Source of the DNA: Aromatoleum toluvorans | GTDB taxonomy: Bacteria; Pseudomonadota; Gammaproteobacteria; Burkholderiales; Rhodocyclaceae | Assembly: GCF_012910905.1 (NCBI RefSeq) | Contig: NZ_WTVN01000005.1 | Coordinates: 100,116-164,115 of the forward strand | Direction of reading: 5' to 3' | Length of the DNA stretch: 64,000 bases | In this document: in pieces, positions 10,022-19,593 of the stretch | How positions within the stretch are numbered: the stretch's first letter is position 1 | Layout of the letters: every line of letters starts with the position of its first letter | Made by a program: the position numbers and the translations under genes | Notes under the pieces: generated by a model | What the model was told of the DNA's origin: nothing | Databases searched by the model: none | Seen by the model: the letters and a program-made list of their open reading frames with translations, nothing else

Positions 10022-10052
10022 CAAAAACAACGGGCCGCACGATGGCGGCCCG
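10022..10052 (-). terminator. Rho-independent terminator of the 81-aa secreted protein gene
   Basis: Perfect 8-bp GC stem (CGGGCCGC / GCGGCCCG) with a 6-base loop. Read on the minus strand it is followed by TTGTTTTTGT. It sits about 20 bp past the stop of the small secreted-protein gene and upstream of pyrF, so it separates the two transcripts. Confidence 0.85.
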
Positions 10053-10072
10053 CTGCGCCGTGATCGATGCGA

Positions 10073-10318
10073 CTACATGATCTTGAGGATCTTCATGGCT
10101 TTCCCGAGCGTATCGACGGATTCCTGATGCTTGCCGGCCTTGTGCAGGGCCTCGCCGTCGGCACGCAGCTTCTTCACCTCGGCCATCTGCTCGGCAGACA
10201 AGGCGGGGCTCTTCGCCATCGCGTCATCGATCTTCTTCATGTCCGCGGGACAATGCATCGCGAACGCGCTGCCGGACAAAGCCATCACGAACAGGCCTGA
10301 AATAAGGCTTTTTTTCAT
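10073..10318 (-). CDS. Small periplasmic protein of unknown function (81 aa)
   Basis: 81 aa with a clear Sec signal peptide ([20 protein letters not shown], cleavage after AFA at about residue 20). The mature part is a roughly 60-residue, Lys/Ala-rich, helical segment with one Cys. It has no motif I can assign. A good AGGAGA-type ribosome site lies just upstream and a strong terminator follows, so it looks like a real monocistronic gene. It may be a small helical periplasmic chaperone or stress protein, but that is a guess from composition. Confidence 0.75.
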   Translation of the reverse strand: MKKSLISGLFVMALSGSAFAMHCPADMKKIDDAMAKSPALSAEQMAEVKKLRADGEALHKAGKHQESVDTLGKAMKILKIM

Positions 10319-10397
10319 CTTGGTCTCCTAGGGGAATATGCCGCGGTTGACCCGCGTGTTACTTCGACCGCATCGGACCCGGTCGGTTCACCCTAGC

Positions 10398-11285
10398 TCA
10401 GACGGCGGGAAACACAATGTAATCACCGACGATACCGGCGAAGATGCTCGCCCCGACCCAGTTGTTGTGCAGGAAGGCCTTGAAGCAGGGGGCGCGCTCG
10501 CGCCCGCGGATCAGCGTGTAGTGGTAGCCGGCGATGCCGCAGGCCCCCAACAGGCCGGCGAAGTAGAACGCGCCCCGCCCTGCGGCGAAGCCGACGGCGG
10601 CGAACAGCGTGAACGCGATCGCATAGCACAGCATCACGGCGGCGACGTCGAAGCGGCCGAAGGTGATCGCGGAGGTCTTGATGCCGATCTTGAGGTCGTC
10701 GGGGCGGTCCACCATCGCATATTCGGTGTCGTAGGCGACAGTCCAGAAGATGTTGCCGAGGAGCAACCACCAGGCGATTGCGGGCACCTCGCCCTGCACC
10801 GCGGCGAACCCCATCGGAATGCCGAAGCCGAACGCGATGCCAAGGTAGGCCTGCGGGATCGCGAAGAAGCGCTTCATGAACGGATAGCTGGCGGCTAGGA
10901 AGAGTGCCGGCAGCGACAGCCACAGGACGATCGGCCGTAGTGGCAGGATCAGCAGGAAGGAGACGAGCGAGAGGGCGGTCGCGAGCAGCAGTGCCTCGCG
11001 GGTGCCGATGGCGCGCGTGGCGAGCGGGCGGTTCTTCGTGCGCTCGACGTGGCCGTCGAAGTCGCGGTCGGCGTAATCGTTGATGACGCAGCCGGCCGAG
11101 CGCATCAGCACCGTGCCCAACGTGAAGATCGCGATCAGGTGCAGCGGCGGGAAGCCGTCGGCGGCGAGCCACAGCGCCCACAGCGTCGGCCACATGAGCA
11201 GCAGGATGCCGATCGGCTTGTCGAGGCGCATCAGCCGCAGGTAGATGGGCAGGCGGGCGGACAGGGGGAGCGGCGCAGACATCAT
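10398..11285 (-). CDS. ubiA: 4-hydroxybenzoate polyprenyltransferase UbiA
   Basis: Inner-membrane prenyltransferase that joins a polyprenyl diphosphate to 4-hydroxybenzoate in ubiquinone synthesis. 295 aa with about 8-9 hydrophobic helices. Both Asp-rich motifs are visible: [19 protein letters not shown] (N-terminal half) and [16 protein letters not shown] (C-terminal half). The start ATG overlaps the ubiC stop (ATGA); a second ATG follows immediately. The ubiC-ubiA pair is the classical arrangement, so both chorismate-to-prenylbenzoate steps are made together. Confidence 0.96.
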   Translation of the reverse strand: MMSAPLPLSARLPIYLRLMRLDKPIGILLLMWPTLWALWLAADGFPPLHLIAIFTLGTVLMRSAGCVINDYADRDFDGHVERTKNRPLATRAIGTREALLLATALSLVSFLLILPLRPIVLWLSLPALFLAASYPFMKRFFAIPQAYLGIAFGFGIPMGFAAVQGEVPAIAWWLLLGNIFWTVAYDTEYAMVDRPDDLKIGIKTSAITFGRFDVAAVMLCYAIAFTLFAAVGFAAGRGAFYFAGLLGACGIAGYHYTLIRGRERAPCFKAFLHNNWVGASIFAGIVGDYIVFPAV

Positions 11286-11839
11286 TCGGGCAGGTCCAGG
11301 ATCGTGGGCAGGAAGGCCTCGCTGACGAGCAGCGCGCGGCCATGCAGGCGGAACAGCGAACGACGCGCCCACACGCGGGGCGGCATCGCCATCGGTGCGA
11401 CCGCGGCAGACGCGAGATGATAGCGCGCGTCGCGGCGGTCGAGACAGGCGCAGGTGAGCGCGCGGCGGCTGATCGCCGGGTCGGCGAAGAGCGCCGCGCC
11501 GAGCGGCCGCGCGCCCATGCCGTGGAACAGGTTCCACGCGCCGCGCACGTTCGCGCGCGGCAGCAGCGAGCGCGCGAACACGACCGGCACGCCGTCGGCG
11601 ATCAGCAGGACTTCGCGCAACCATGCGACTTCGCCGCGGCGCAGGCCGAGCAGCGTCGCTTCGTCGCGGTGCGGCACGGCGAGGCGCTGGCGCAGCACGC
11701 GCACCGCGAAGGTGCCGCAACGGGCGCGGATGCGCGCGGTGAGCGAGTCCGGGTCGGTGAGCCAGGGGCGCAGCGTGCGGAAGACGGTCGCGCGCGGCGG
11801 GCGCTTCAGCCAGGTTTCTTTGTGGGGACGGGTGCGCAT
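11282..11839 (-). CDS. ubiC: Chorismate lyase UbiC
   Basis: Converts chorismate to 4-hydroxybenzoate plus pyruvate. 185 aa. The family pattern is seen as W at the N-terminus, [20 protein letters not shown] in the middle (the Arg is part of the substrate site) and [10 protein letters not shown]. The C-terminus carries [17 protein letters not shown], with the conserved late Glu. I start at the second Met ([10 protein letters not shown]); a start nine codons upstream cannot be excluded. Coupled to ubiA by ATGA. Confidence 0.92.
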   Translation of the reverse strand: MRTRPHKETWLKRPPRATVFRTLRPWLTDPDSLTARIRARCGTFAVRVLRQRLAVPHRDEATLLGLRRGEVAWLREVLLIADGVPVVFARSLLPRANVRGAWNLFHGMGARPLGAALFADPAISRRALTCACLDRRDARYHLASAAVAPMAMPPRVWARRSLFRLHGRALLVSEAFLPTILDLPE

Positions 11840-11894
11840 GGAACGCGCATGATACCGGTCGCGCAACGACTGCCCAAACCGGGTCGCGCGGCGC

Positions 11895-13943
11895 TCACGC
11901 GCGCAGCAGGCCCTCGCGACCGCCGAGCCAGCGCTCCATCAGCTGCGTCGCGACGCCCGGCGCCTCATGCAGCAGGCGTTCGGCGAGCGTGCGCGCCGGC
12001 TCCAGGAGATCGGCGTCGCCCTCCAGATCGGCGTAGCGCAGCAGCGGCACCCCGCTCTGGCGTGCACCGACGAACTCGCCCGGACCGCGGATGCGCAGGT
12101 CCTCGCGCGCGATCGCGAAGCCGTCGCTGTGCTCGTAGATCACCTTCAGGCGCGCGCGGCCCGTCTCCGACAGCGGGTGGGCGTAGATGAGGATGCAGGC
12201 GGATTCCTTCGTGCCGCGCCCGACGCGCCCGCGCAGCTGGTGCAGCTGGGCGAGGCCGAAGCGCTCGGCATGCTCGATCACCATCAGGCTCGCGTTGGGG
12301 ACGTCGACGCCGACCTCGATCACCGTCGTCGCGACCAGCAGGTGGATGTCGCCGGCGGCGAAGGCCGCCATCGTCGCGGACTTCTCGTCGGACTTCATGC
12401 GCCCATGCACGAGGCCGATCTTCAATTCCGGCAGCGCCGCGCCGAGCGACTCGAAAGTCTCGACCGCGGTCTTCAGCTGCAGCGCCTCGGATTCCTCGAT
12501 CAGCGGGCATACCCAGTAGGCTTGCGCCCCGCCGAGGCAGGCATCGCGCACGCGCGCGACGACCTGGTCGCGGCGCGATTCGGCGACGAGCTTGGTGAGA
12601 ATGGGCGAGCGCCCGGGCGGCAGTTCGTCGAGCACGGTGACGTCGAGGTCGGCGTAGTAGCTCATCGCCAGCGTGCGCGGGATCGGCGTCGCCGACATCA
12701 TCAGCATGTGCGGGTGCAGCGCGTCGGCGCCCTTCTCGCGCAATGCGAGGCGCTGGCGCACGCCGAAGCGGTGCTGTTCGTCGACGATCGCGAGGCCCAG
12801 GCGCGGCAGCGTCACCGGATCCTCGATCAGCGCATGCGTGCCGACTGCGAGCAGCACGTCGCCGCTCGCGAGGCGCGCGAGTTCGGCCTCGCGCTCCTTC
12901 TTCCGCCGACTCCCCGACAGCCACGCAATGCCGACACCGAGCGGCTCCAGCCACGCGGCGAGCTTCTTCCAGTGCTGCTCGGCGAGGATCTCGGTCGGCG
13001 CCATCAGCACCGACTGGAAGCCGTTTTCGGCCGCCTGCAGCATCGCGAGCGCGGCGACGATGGTCTTGCCGCTGCCGACGTCGCCCTGCAGCAGGCGCTG
13101 CATCGGGTGCGGCGCCGCGAGGTCGCCGCCGATCTGCGCGACCGCGCGCGCCTGCGCGCCGGTGAGGTCGAACGGCAGTTGCGCGCGCAGCGCGCCGGTG
13201 AGCGTGCCGTCATCGCGCAGGAGGGGTGCGCGGCGCGTGCGGCGGGCGTTGTAGGCGCGGCGCAGCGACAGCTGCTGGACCAGCAGCTCCTCGAACTTGA
13301 TGCGCTGCCACGCGGGATGCGCGCGGTCTTCCAGCGCGTACGGATCGATGTCGGGCGGCGGCTGATGCAGCGTGCGCAGCGCGTCGGCGAAAGGGGGCAG
13401 TTGCAGACCGCCGGGCAGGGGCGCGGGCAGCAGTTCGGCCGGCGGCGGGCGCTGCAGTTCGCGCCCGATGAGCTTGCGCAGCGCCGACTGCGCGAGCCCC
13501 GCGGTGGTCGGGTAGACGGGCGTGAGCGCCTGCGGCAGCGGCTCGCCAGCCTCGATCGGGTGCACGCGCGGGTGCACCATCTCGTTGCCGAAGAAGCCGC
13601 CGCGCACTTCGCCGAACACGCGTACGCGGCGGCCCGGCGCGAGCTGTTTCTGCTGCGACGGGTAGAAATTGAGCCAGCGCGCGGTGAGTGTGCCGCTCGC
13701 GTCGCGGATCTGCGCGACCAGCTGGCGGCGCGGGCGCAGCACGACTTCGCAGGACACGATGTCGCCTTCGACCTGAACCGGCGCGCCGGCCCGCGCCGCG
13801 GCGATCGGCGTCAGGCGGGTTTCGTCCTCGTAGCGCAGCGGCAGGTGCAGGACGAGGTCCTGCGGCCGGCGGATGTCGAGCTTCGCCAGCCGGCCTGCGA
13901 GTTGCGGGCCGATCCCGGCCCAGCCTGGCGTGTCCTTAGCCAA
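11895..13943 (-). CDS. recG: ATP-dependent DNA helicase RecG
   Basis: Branch-migrating helicase that reverses stalled replication forks. 682 aa, normal length. There is an N-terminal wedge/OB domain (about 1-240), then SF2 motor domains with Walker A GDVGSGKT, the DEQH box (VDEQHRFG), motif [12 protein letters not shown], and the C-terminal QLRGRVGRG (motif VI) and TRG-like region. Its first 8 bases overlap the ridA stop, so it is translated from the ridA-recG transcript. Large open frames on the opposite strand are composition shadows. Confidence 0.97.
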   Translation of the reverse strand: MAKDTPGWAGIGPQLAGRLAKLDIRRPQDLVLHLPLRYEDETRLTPIAAARAGAPVQVEGDIVSCEVVLRPRRQLVAQIRDASGTLTARWLNFYPSQQKQLAPGRRVRVFGEVRGGFFGNEMVHPRVHPIEAGEPLPQALTPVYPTTAGLAQSALRKLIGRELQRPPPAELLPAPLPGGLQLPPFADALRTLHQPPPDIDPYALEDRAHPAWQRIKFEELLVQQLSLRRAYNARRTRRAPLLRDDGTLTGALRAQLPFDLTGAQARAVAQIGGDLAAPHPMQRLLQGDVGSGKTIVAALAMLQAAENGFQSVLMAPTEILAEQHWKKLAAWLEPLGVGIAWLSGSRRKKEREAELARLASGDVLLAVGTHALIEDPVTLPRLGLAIVDEQHRFGVRQRLALREKGADALHPHMLMMSATPIPRTLAMSYYADLDVTVLDELPPGRSPILTKLVAESRRDQVVARVRDACLGGAQAYWVCPLIEESEALQLKTAVETFESLGAALPELKIGLVHGRMKSDEKSATMAAFAAGDIHLLVATTVIEVGVDVPNASLMVIEHAERFGLAQLHQLRGRVGRGTKESACILIYAHPLSETGRARLKVIYEHSDGFAIAREDLRIRGPGEFVGARQSGVPLLRYADLEGDADLLEPARTLAERLLHEAPGVATQLMERWLGGREGLLRA

Positions 13944-14316
13944 GCACCAGGATGGCGTCGGCCTCGACCACGCCGCCCTTGGGCAGTTCCTTCACGCCGA
14001 CGGCGGCGCGCGCCGGGAAGGGCTCGGCGAAGTAACGCGCCATCACTTCATTCACCTTCGCGAAGTTCGCGAGATCGGTGAGGTAGATCGTCACGCGCAC
14101 GGCGTCGGCGAGCGAGCCGCCGGCCGCTTCGGCAACCGCCTTGAGGTTCTCGAACACGCGCACGGTCTGCGCCTCGAAGCCTTCGACCATCTGCATCGTC
14201 GCGGGGTCGAGGCCGATCTGGCCGGAGATGTAGACGGTGTCGCCGACCTTAACGGCCTGCGAGTAGGTGCCGATGGCGGCGGGAGCGTTGGGGGTCGAGA
14301 TGATGCTTCGGCTCAT
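13936..14316 (-). CDS. ridA: RidA-family enamine/imine deaminase
   Basis: 126-aa RidA/YjgF protein. The family hydrolyses reactive 2-aminoacrylate and related imines released by PLP enzymes. Visible hallmarks are [28 protein letters not shown] at the N-terminus and, near the C-terminus, [20 protein letters not shown], which holds the conserved Arg and Glu of the active site. A good AAAGGAG ribosome site precedes the ATG. It overlaps recG by 8 bases. Confidence 0.95.
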   Translation of the reverse strand: MSRSIISTPNAPAAIGTYSQAVKVGDTVYISGQIGLDPATMQMVEGFEAQTVRVFENLKAVAEAAGGSLADAVRVTIYLTDLANFAKVNEVMARYFAEPFPARAAVGVKELPKGGVVEADAILVLG

Positions 14317-14397
14317 TGTGAAACTCCTTTTCTTTTGATTACGGAAAGGCCCGGGCCGCAGGCCGAATGAAACGGGGCGCCGACAGAACGGGCGGGT

Positions 14398-14841
14398 TCA
14401 GCCTTCCGCGCGCAGCGTGACGTCGCAGCCCAGGCGGGTGATGATCTTCTGCAGGCCGCGGCGCTCGGCAACGTTGATCACCAGCGGCGCCATGAAGTTC
14501 GCGCGCATGCCCGCGGTCACGGGACTGCCGGCCGCACCTTCCTCCTTGCGCACGATCACGGCGACGAAGGCATCGGCGGGGTTGGCGAGCTTGAGTTGCG
14601 CGGTTTCCGCGTCGCTGAGGCTGAACTCGTAGCTGACGCCCAGGCTGTCCGGCGCGGTGATCGAGAACACCGCTTCAGGGTTGTCCAGGCTCTGCAGCAG
14701 GAACAGCGACGAAGTCGAGTCCTGTTCGTGCACCAGCGCGAAGTTCTTGCACGCTTCGAAGCCGGGCAGGCCGGCCGGGAACTCGATCACCTTCTCATCG
14801 GGGATATCGATGCTGCCGAACACCTGACTTTCGATCTTCAT
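14398..14841 (-). CDS. fliW: Flagellar assembly factor FliW
   Basis: 147-aa FliW family protein. FliW binds and inhibits the mRNA-binding regulator CsrA and binds flagellin, coupling flagellin translation to filament assembly (established in Bacillus and Campylobacter). The family signature is clear: IDIPDEKVIEFPAGLPGFE, then FLLQSLDNPEAVF, and the C-terminal APLVINVAERRG. The ATG has AGGAG 8-12 bases upstream. No csrA or flagellin gene is next to it in this window, which is unusual. It lies downstream of the SPOR and DUF2802 genes on the same strand. Confidence 0.9.
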   Translation of the reverse strand: MKIESQVFGSIDIPDEKVIEFPAGLPGFEACKNFALVHEQDSTSSLFLLQSLDNPEAVFSITAPDSLGVSYEFSLSDAETAQLKLANPADAFVAVIVRKEEGAAGSPVTAGMRANFMAPLVINVAERRGLQKIITRLGCDVTLRAEG

Positions 14842-14932
14842 GGAGCTCTCCTGTGATTGATCGGCCTGCGCGCCCGGCGGGTCGCGCGCGAGGCCGGCCG
14901 GCCGCGGTTCAGCCATTCGTCCACCGCAAGGG

Positions 14933-15652
14933 CTACTTGCGCGGAGGCAAGATCATGCCATCCAGCTTGCGTTCGCGGCGAACTTTTTCCTGTGCGGCGA
15001 TTGCCGACTGCCGGTCCGGATAGGGGCCGAGCACCACGCGCGCCTGCAGGTGGGCAGGATAGCCCTTGCGTTCGAGTTCGCGACGCATGCCCTCGGCGTT
15101 GCCGGTGTCGAGGAACACGCCGAGCTGGATCAGGTAGCCGGGCCCGGGTGGCGGTTCGGTGTGCAGATGCGGGGCGGGCGCGGCGGTAGGCGGTGGGGCT
15201 TCTGCTCTGTGGGCCGGCTGCGTCTCGGCTGCGGGCGGGCCGGCCTGCGCCTCGACGGGCGGAGCCGGTGCGACGGCGGGTGATGCGGCTGCCGGAGCGG
15301 GCGCAGGCGCCGCGGCGGCTTCGGCGCTGCCGGGCGCGGGCTCCACCGGGGCGGCCGGCGCCGTGTCTACAGGTGATCCTTGCCCCGCTGTGCCGGATGC
15401 GGATTCCGCCGGCGCTGCGGCGACGTCCACCGGTGGCTCGGCGGTGCGCGTCTCCGTCACGGCGGGGAGGGCAACCGGAGCCGGCGGAGCGGCGGGCGGC
15501 TCGGGCACGGCATCGTCCTCGTCGACGAGCGCCAGCGACGCGGTCAGCACGAGGGCGGCAACGGCGGCGAGCAAGGCCCGCTGCAGCCTCGCCTTGCGCG
15601 GGGCATCGACGCCGGGCGCCGCCCGGTCGCCTGCTGCGAGCGACGCGCTCAC
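14933..15652 (-). CDS. SPOR-domain membrane protein
   Basis: 239 aa starting from a GTG that overlaps the upstream stop as GTGA, which decides the start. Layout: a short cytoplasmic N-terminus, one transmembrane helix (ALLAAVAALVLTASLALV, about residues 25-45), a long Ala/Pro/Glu linker of low complexity (about 45-165), and a C-terminal SPOR domain of about 70 residues (YLIQLGVFLDTGNAEGM...ARVVLGPYPDRQSAIAAQEKVRRE). SPOR domains bind denuded septal glycan, so the protein probably sits in the inner membrane and reaches the peptidoglycan at the division site. It is of the DedD/FtsN-like class by architecture, but neither identity is supported. Confidence 0.85.
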   Translation of the reverse strand: MSASLAAGDRAAPGVDAPRKARLQRALLAAVAALVLTASLALVDEDDAVPEPPAAPPAPVALPAVTETRTAEPPVDVAAAPAESASGTAGQGSPVDTAPAAPVEPAPGSAEAAAAPAPAPAAASPAVAPAPPVEAQAGPPAAETQPAHRAEAPPPTAAPAPHLHTEPPPGPGYLIQLGVFLDTGNAEGMRRELERKGYPAHLQARVVLGPYPDRQSAIAAQEKVRRERKLDGMILPPRK

Positions 15653-16203
15653 GCTGCCGTCCCGGCGTCGCCGGCCTGGCTGCGAGCGAGCGACTGGACG
15701 AGTTCGGCCTCGGCGACGGTGATGCCGCAACGCTCGGCGATGGTTTCCGCATCCAGCCCGCGGCGTGCGAACACGAGCGCCTCGTCGTATTCGGGCGAAG
15801 CGCCGCGCGGCGCGACACTGGCATCGGCCTGTTCCTCAGGCGCCCGGATCTGCTCGCGCAACTCGTCGAGCGCGCGGCGCAGGTCCGCCAGCTCGGTGCG
15901 TTGCTGCTCGAGTTCGCGCCGCAACTGGCGGACTTCGAGCTCGTGCTGGAAGGCATCGGGCACGGGGCTCGCGCTTGCCACGGCGGGCGGCGGAAGGTCG
16001 AAGCGGTACAGCTCGCCCGCCTCGCCGGCCTCGTCTTCGTCGACCTTGCCCTCGGCGGTCCCAGGCTCGGCAATCGTCTCGCCCGGCTCCCCGCTCGCTG
16101 CGGATGCCGGAGCCCGCGGCACGCGCGAGACGCGGTAGAGCTGGTAGCCGATGTAGACCGCAAGCAGTGCGATTGCGGCGAGGATGATTTCACGCAGTCC
16201 CAT
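15649..16203 (-). CDS. DUF2802-domain membrane-anchored protein
   Basis: 184 aa. It has an N-terminal transmembrane helix (IILAAIALLAVYIGYQLY), an acidic linker, a coiled-coil segment (about 85-120, ELEVRQLRRELEQQRTELADLRRALDELREQI) and a C-terminal module EYDEALVFARRGLDAETIAERCGITVAEAELVQSLAR. That last module looks like a helix-turn-helix and matches the DUF2802 pattern. In pseudomonads DUF2802 genes lie in flagellar/chemotaxis clusters, which agrees with the nearby fliW. It is coupled to the SPOR gene by GTGA. Confidence 0.75.
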   Translation of the reverse strand: MGLREIILAAIALLAVYIGYQLYRVSRVPRAPASAASGEPGETIAEPGTAEGKVDEDEAGEAGELYRFDLPPPAVASASPVPDAFQHELEVRQLRRELEQQRTELADLRRALDELREQIRAPEEQADASVAPRGASPEYDEALVFARRGLDAETIAERCGITVAEAELVQSLARSQAGDAGTAA

Positions 16204-16281
16204 TCGGCCTCGCGCGCGGGACAGGACAAGGATGATCGTGCATGACGGAAAGCAGCCCCGGACGGGCGCGGCGACGGAATA

Positions 16282-16315
16282 GTCGGGGATAATACTGGCG
16301 CCCCACTATCCCGAC
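16282..16315 (+). promoter_or_regulatory. Hairpin with embedded -10-like sequence before elyC
   Basis: Inverted repeat GTCGGGGATA / TATCCCGAC (one bulged base) ends two bases before the elyC start codon and contains GATAATACT, a good extended -10. No Shine-Dalgarno lies between it and the ATG. It could be an operator or a 5' stem-loop that limits translation. Confidence 0.35.
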
Positions 16316-16316
16316 A

Positions 16317-17096
16317 ATGCACATGGCCTTCGACTCCACCCTCGCCCTGTTCTGGCTCAAAAAGGCGATCTCCATCGCCGTGCAGCCGCCGGTCGCTCCC
16401 CTGCTGCTGATCGCCGCCGGCCTTGTCCTGGCGGCGCAGCGGCGCCGCGTCGGTTTCGCGCTGGCATGGGCGGGCGTCGCGGCCACGCTGCTGCTGTCGA
16501 CACCGATGAGCGTCGGCTGGCTGCTGGCCGGCCTGGAGACGGCGCCGGTCGTCGACGTGGCCGGACTGCACCAGGCACAGGCCATCGTCGTGCTCGGGGC
16601 CGGCAAGCGGCGCAACGCGCCGGAATACGGCGGCGAGACGGTCAATCGCCTGGCGCTGGAGCGCTTGCGCTACGCGGCCCGCCTGGCGCGCACGACCGGG
16701 CTGCCGGTGCTCGTCAGCGGCGGTGCGCCGACCGGCAACGTGCCGGAGGCGATGCTCATGCAGGCTTCGCTGGAAGAGGATTTCCGCGTGCCGGTGCGCT
16801 GGGTCGAGAAGGCCTCGCTCGATACGCAGCAGAATGCCCAGTTCTCGGCCGTGCTGCTGGGTGCCGCAGGCGTGCATCGCATCGTGCTCGTGACCCACGC
16901 GGCGCACATGCCGCGGGCGCAGGCGGCGTTCGAGGACTCGGGACTGCAGGTCATCCCGGCGCCGACCGCCTGGCTGGGCGGCACGGGGGCGGGCGACCAG
17001 GCGCTGGGCGAGTTGCCCGGCCCGACCTCCGCCTACGCCGGCTGGTACGCGGTGCACGAATGGCTGGGGCTGCTGGCTTACCGCCTGACGCGGTGA
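16317..17096 (+). CDS. elyC: ElyC/YdcF-family envelope protein (DUF218)
   Basis: 259 aa, the same length as E. coli ElyC, a membrane protein needed for envelope integrity and lipid-carrier/peptidoglycan metabolism. Two N-terminal hydrophobic helices (residues about 15-35 and 40-60) are followed by a DUF218 domain: AIVVLGAGKRRNAPEYGGETVN, SGGAPTGNVPEA, and later IVLVTHAAHMPRA, the conserved strand ends of the YdcF fold. A second Met two codons in is an alternative start. The gene symbol rests on length and layout and is moderately supported. Confidence 0.8.
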   Translation: MHMAFDSTLALFWLKKAISIAVQPPVAPLLLIAAGLVLAAQRRRVGFALAWAGVAATLLLSTPMSVGWLLAGLETAPVVDVAGLHQAQAIVVLGAGKRRNAPEYGGETVNRLALERLRYAARLARTTGLPVLVSGGAPTGNVPEAMLMQASLEEDFRVPVRWVEKASLDTQQNAQFSAVLLGAAGVHRIVLVTHAAHMPRAQAAFEDSGLQVIPAPTAWLGGTGAGDQALGELPGPTSAYAGWYAVHEWLGLLAYRLTR

Positions 17097-17137
17097 GCGG
17101 GAACTGGCCGCCGGGAGCGGGATCACATCTTTCACGT

Positions 17138-17166
17138 TTGCGTTTCGATACCCGCCTGCCTATAGA
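17138..17166 (+). promoter_or_regulatory. Candidate sigma-70 promoter of the pirin gene
   Basis: TTGCGT and TATAGA are separated by exactly 17 bases, about 50 bp upstream of the pirin start. A GGAGG-like ribosome site (ACCGGAGG) follows. Spacing is ideal and each box matches the consensus at four of six positions. Confidence 0.45.
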
Positions 17167-17216
17167 AAGAAACTCAGGCGCCAAAAAAAGCGCGGCGGGC
17201 CTCACCGGAGGATGCA

Positions 17217-18110
17217 ATGACGACCGACCGCATGTCCGCAGCACTGCCCACAGTCGAAACGATTGTCGTTCCGCGCGCGAGTGACCTCGGCGGCGGTTTC
17301 AAGGTCCTGCGCGCGCTCCCCTCCGCACAGCAGCGCATGGTCGGCCCCTTCGTGTTCCTCGACCAGATGGGGCCGGTGCAGCTCGATGCCGGCAGCGGTC
17401 TCGACGTGCGCCCGCACCCGCACATCGGGCTCGCGACCGTGACCTACCTGTTCGACGGCGAGATCCTGCACCGCGACAGCCTCGGCAGCGTGCAGCCGAT
17501 CCGCCCCGGCGAGCTCAACTGGATGACGGCGGGCAGCGGCATCGTGCATTCCGAGCGCACGCCGCCCGCACTGCGCGCGGCCGGTCCCCGCATCTTCGGC
17601 CTGCAGGCATGGGTCGGACTGCCGGAGCGCGACGAGGGGATGGCCCCCGCGTTCGCGCACCACGGCGCGGCCGAGCTACCCGTCATCGCCGAACCGGGCA
17701 TGCGCATCCGCGTGATCGCCGGCGAGATCTTCGGCGTGCGCTCGCCGGCCGAAACCCGCTCGCCGCTGTTCTACGCCGACGTCACGCTGGTGGCGCAGCA
17801 GCGCCTGCACGTCCCGCCTGAACATGAGGAACGGGCAGCCTACGTCGTCGAGGGCGCGGTGCGCATCGACGGGCAGGCCTACCCGCCCGGCCAGCTGCTG
17901 GTGTTCGCCCGCGGCGCCGACGTGACGCTTTCTGCGCTGGGGCCGACGCGCCTGATGCTGCTCGGCGGCGAGCCGCTCGACGGCCCGCGCTTCGTCTGGT
18001 GGAATTTCGTCGCCAGCACGCGCGAACGCATCGAAGAGGCCAAGGAGGACTGGCGCGCCGAACGCTTCACGCCGGTGCCGGGCGAAACCGAACGCATCCC
18101 GCTGCCCTGA
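17217..18110 (+). CDS. Pirin-family protein
   Basis: 297-aa double-cupin protein of the pirin/YhhW family. The first cupin carries the metal-binding His set in [26 protein letters not shown] and HSER, and the typical [16 protein letters not shown] follows. Bacterial pirins have been reported as quercetin 2,3-dioxygenases or as regulators of pyruvate dehydrogenase; the actual substrate cannot be told from sequence. The ATG has CACCGGAGG 8 bases upstream. It lies 31 bp before a RutE-like nitroreductase, likely in the same transcript. Confidence 0.9.
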   Translation: MTTDRMSAALPTVETIVVPRASDLGGGFKVLRALPSAQQRMVGPFVFLDQMGPVQLDAGSGLDVRPHPHIGLATVTYLFDGEILHRDSLGSVQPIRPGELNWMTAGSGIVHSERTPPALRAAGPRIFGLQAWVGLPERDEGMAPAFAHHGAAELPVIAEPGMRIRVIAGEIFGVRSPAETRSPLFYADVTLVAQQRLHVPPEHEERAAYVVEGAVRIDGQAYPPGQLLVFARGADVTLSALGPTRLMLLGGEPLDGPRFVWWNFVASTRERIEEAKEDWRAERFTPVPGETERIPLP

Positions 18111-18141
18111 CAATCACAGCCCCACTCACGAGGAAACCACG

Positions 18142-18777
18142 ATGAGCTCGATCCTGAACGAAGAAGGCCGCGACCTGCTGTTCCGCAATGCCCGCACCCA
18201 CAACGCCTGGCTCGACAAGCCCGTCAGCGACGCGACGCTGCGCGAACTGTACGACCTGCTGAAATGGGGCCCGACCAGCGTCAATTGCTGCCCCGCGCGC
18301 ATCGTCTTCCTGCGCACCCCCGAAGCGAAGGCGAGGCTGCTGCCCGCGATGGCGCCGGGCAACCTCGAGAAGACGCGCAGCGCGCCGGTCACCGCGATCA
18401 TCGGCTACGACGGGCGCTTCTACGACATGCTGCCGAAGCTCTTCCCGCATACCGACGCCCGCGCGTGGTTCGTCGATACGCCCGAGCTCGCCGAAGTCAC
18501 GGCGCGGCGCAACAGCTCGCTGCAGGGCGCCTACTTCATCATGGCCGCGCGTGCGGTCGGCCTGGATTGCGGTCCGATGTCCGGCTTCGACCAGGCGAAG
18601 GTCGACCACGAGTTCTTCCCCGCCGCGCCGAAGGACGGCAGCGAATTCAACCAGGAGTACTTCCCGGACAGCCACGTGAAGACCAACTTCATCTGCAACC
18701 TCGGCTACGGCGACGCGACGAAGCTCTACCCGCGCAGCCCGCGGCTCGACTTCGACGAGGCCTGCAAGCTGCTCTGA
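18142..18777 (+). CDS. Nitroreductase-family protein, RutE/HadB-like
   Basis: 211-aa FMN-dependent nitroreductase fold. The N-terminal FRNARTHNAWLDKPVSDATLRELYDLLKWGPTSVNCCPARIVFL matches the malonic-semialdehyde reductase (RutE) branch, and the C-terminus has the short GYGDATKLYPRSPRLDFDEAC ending typical of it. No other rut genes are present, so pyrimidine degradation is not supported and the substrate is open. The strong ACGAGGAAACC ribosome site fixes the start. It converges on the next minus-strand gene with a 15-bp gap. Confidence 0.88.
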   Translation: MSSILNEEGRDLLFRNARTHNAWLDKPVSDATLRELYDLLKWGPTSVNCCPARIVFLRTPEAKARLLPAMAPGNLEKTRSAPVTAIIGYDGRFYDMLPKLFPHTDARAWFVDTPELAEVTARRNSSLQGAYFIMAARAVGLDCGPMSGFDQAKVDHEFFPAAPKDGSEFNQEYFPDSHVKTNFICNLGYGDATKLYPRSPRLDFDEACKLL

Positions 18778-18792
18778 GGACGCCCGCGCTCG

Positions 18793-19593
18793 TCAGGCGC
18801 CGCGGAATCCCGGTTTGCGCTTCTCCAGGAAGGCCGTGATGCCTTCGACGAAATCGCCGGTCGCGCTGCAGCGCGCGAAGGCTTCGGCCTCGTTCTGCAG
18901 CTGCGATTCGAGCTTGTCGTCGAGCGAGCCGGCGAGCAGGCGCTTGATTTCGGTGTAGGCGTAGCGCGGGCCGTTTTGCAGGCGCGCGACGAGGGCGGTG
19001 GTTTCGTCATCGAGTTCGGCGGCCGGCACGACGCGATTGACCAGGCCGAGGCGCTGCGCCTCGGCCGCGTCGAAGCGCTCGCCCAGCAGCAGCAGCTCGG
19101 CCGCCTTGCGGCGTCCCACGATGCGCGGCAGGAAGTAGGACATGCCGCCATCGGCGGGCAGGCCGATCGAGGAATAGGCGGTCGTGAACTTCACGTTGTC
19201 GGCGCAGATCGCAAGGTCGCAGCCCAGCATCAGCGACAGCCCGAAGCCGGCGCAGGCACCGCGCACCTTGGCGATCACCGGCTGGCGCAGCGATTGCAGG
19301 ATCTCCACGGACGGATTCACGTGCTTCTCGACGATCGCGCGGAAGGCCACCTTGCGGGCTTCCGGCCCCAGGTGGAATTGCGTCGCGAAGTCCTTCAAGT
19401 CGCCGCCGGCCATGAAATGGTCGCCAGCGCCGGTGATCACGACGAGATCGACATCCTGCAGATCACGCAGCTTGCGCACCGTGGCGAACAGGTCTTCCAT
19501 CATCTCCACCGACAGCGCGTTGAGCTGCGCCGGACGGTTCAGCGTGAGCGTGGCGACGCGGTTGTCTACGTCGAGCAGTACGGTGTTGGCCAT
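18793..19593 (-). CDS. Enoyl-CoA hydratase/isomerase family protein, isomerase-like active site
   Basis: 266-aa crotonase. The oxyanion hole is visible as GDHFMAGGDLKDF and RGACAGFGLSLMLGCDLAI. The position of the first catalytic Glu of true hydratases (the PE of FGQPEI-type motifs) is not acidic here: the local sequence is TTAYSSIGLPADGG. An Asp lies where PaaG-type isomerases have their catalytic Asp (PDCGG-like). So a delta-isomerase or PaaG-like activity is more likely than hydration. It sits downstream of a thiolase and a dehydrogenase of fatty-acid oxidation, separated from them by a repeat element. Confidence 0.85.
   Translation of the reverse strand: MANTVLLDVDNRVATLTLNRPAQLNALSVEMMEDLFATVRKLRDLQDVDLVVITGAGDHFMAGGDLKDFATQFHLGPEARKVAFRAIVEKHVNPSVEILQSLRQPVIAKVRGACAGFGLSLMLGCDLAICADNVKFTTAYSSIGLPADGGMSYFLPRIVGRRKAAELLLLGERFDAAEAQRLGLVNRVVPAAELDDETTALVARLQNGPRYAYTEIKRLLAGSLDDKLESQLQNEAEAFARCSATGDFVEGITAFLEKRKPGFRGA

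Noticed and set aside
7620..10040. Apparent UbiD-PyrF fusion of 806 aa
   Set aside because: The N-terminal part is out of frame with pyrF and is a shadow; UbiD has a normal start inside.
11967..14081. 704-codon open frame on the plus strand opposite recG
   Set aside because: Antisense shadow of recG and ridA in GC-rich DNA; Arg/Ala/Leu-rich without any motif, while the minus strand has a complete RecG.
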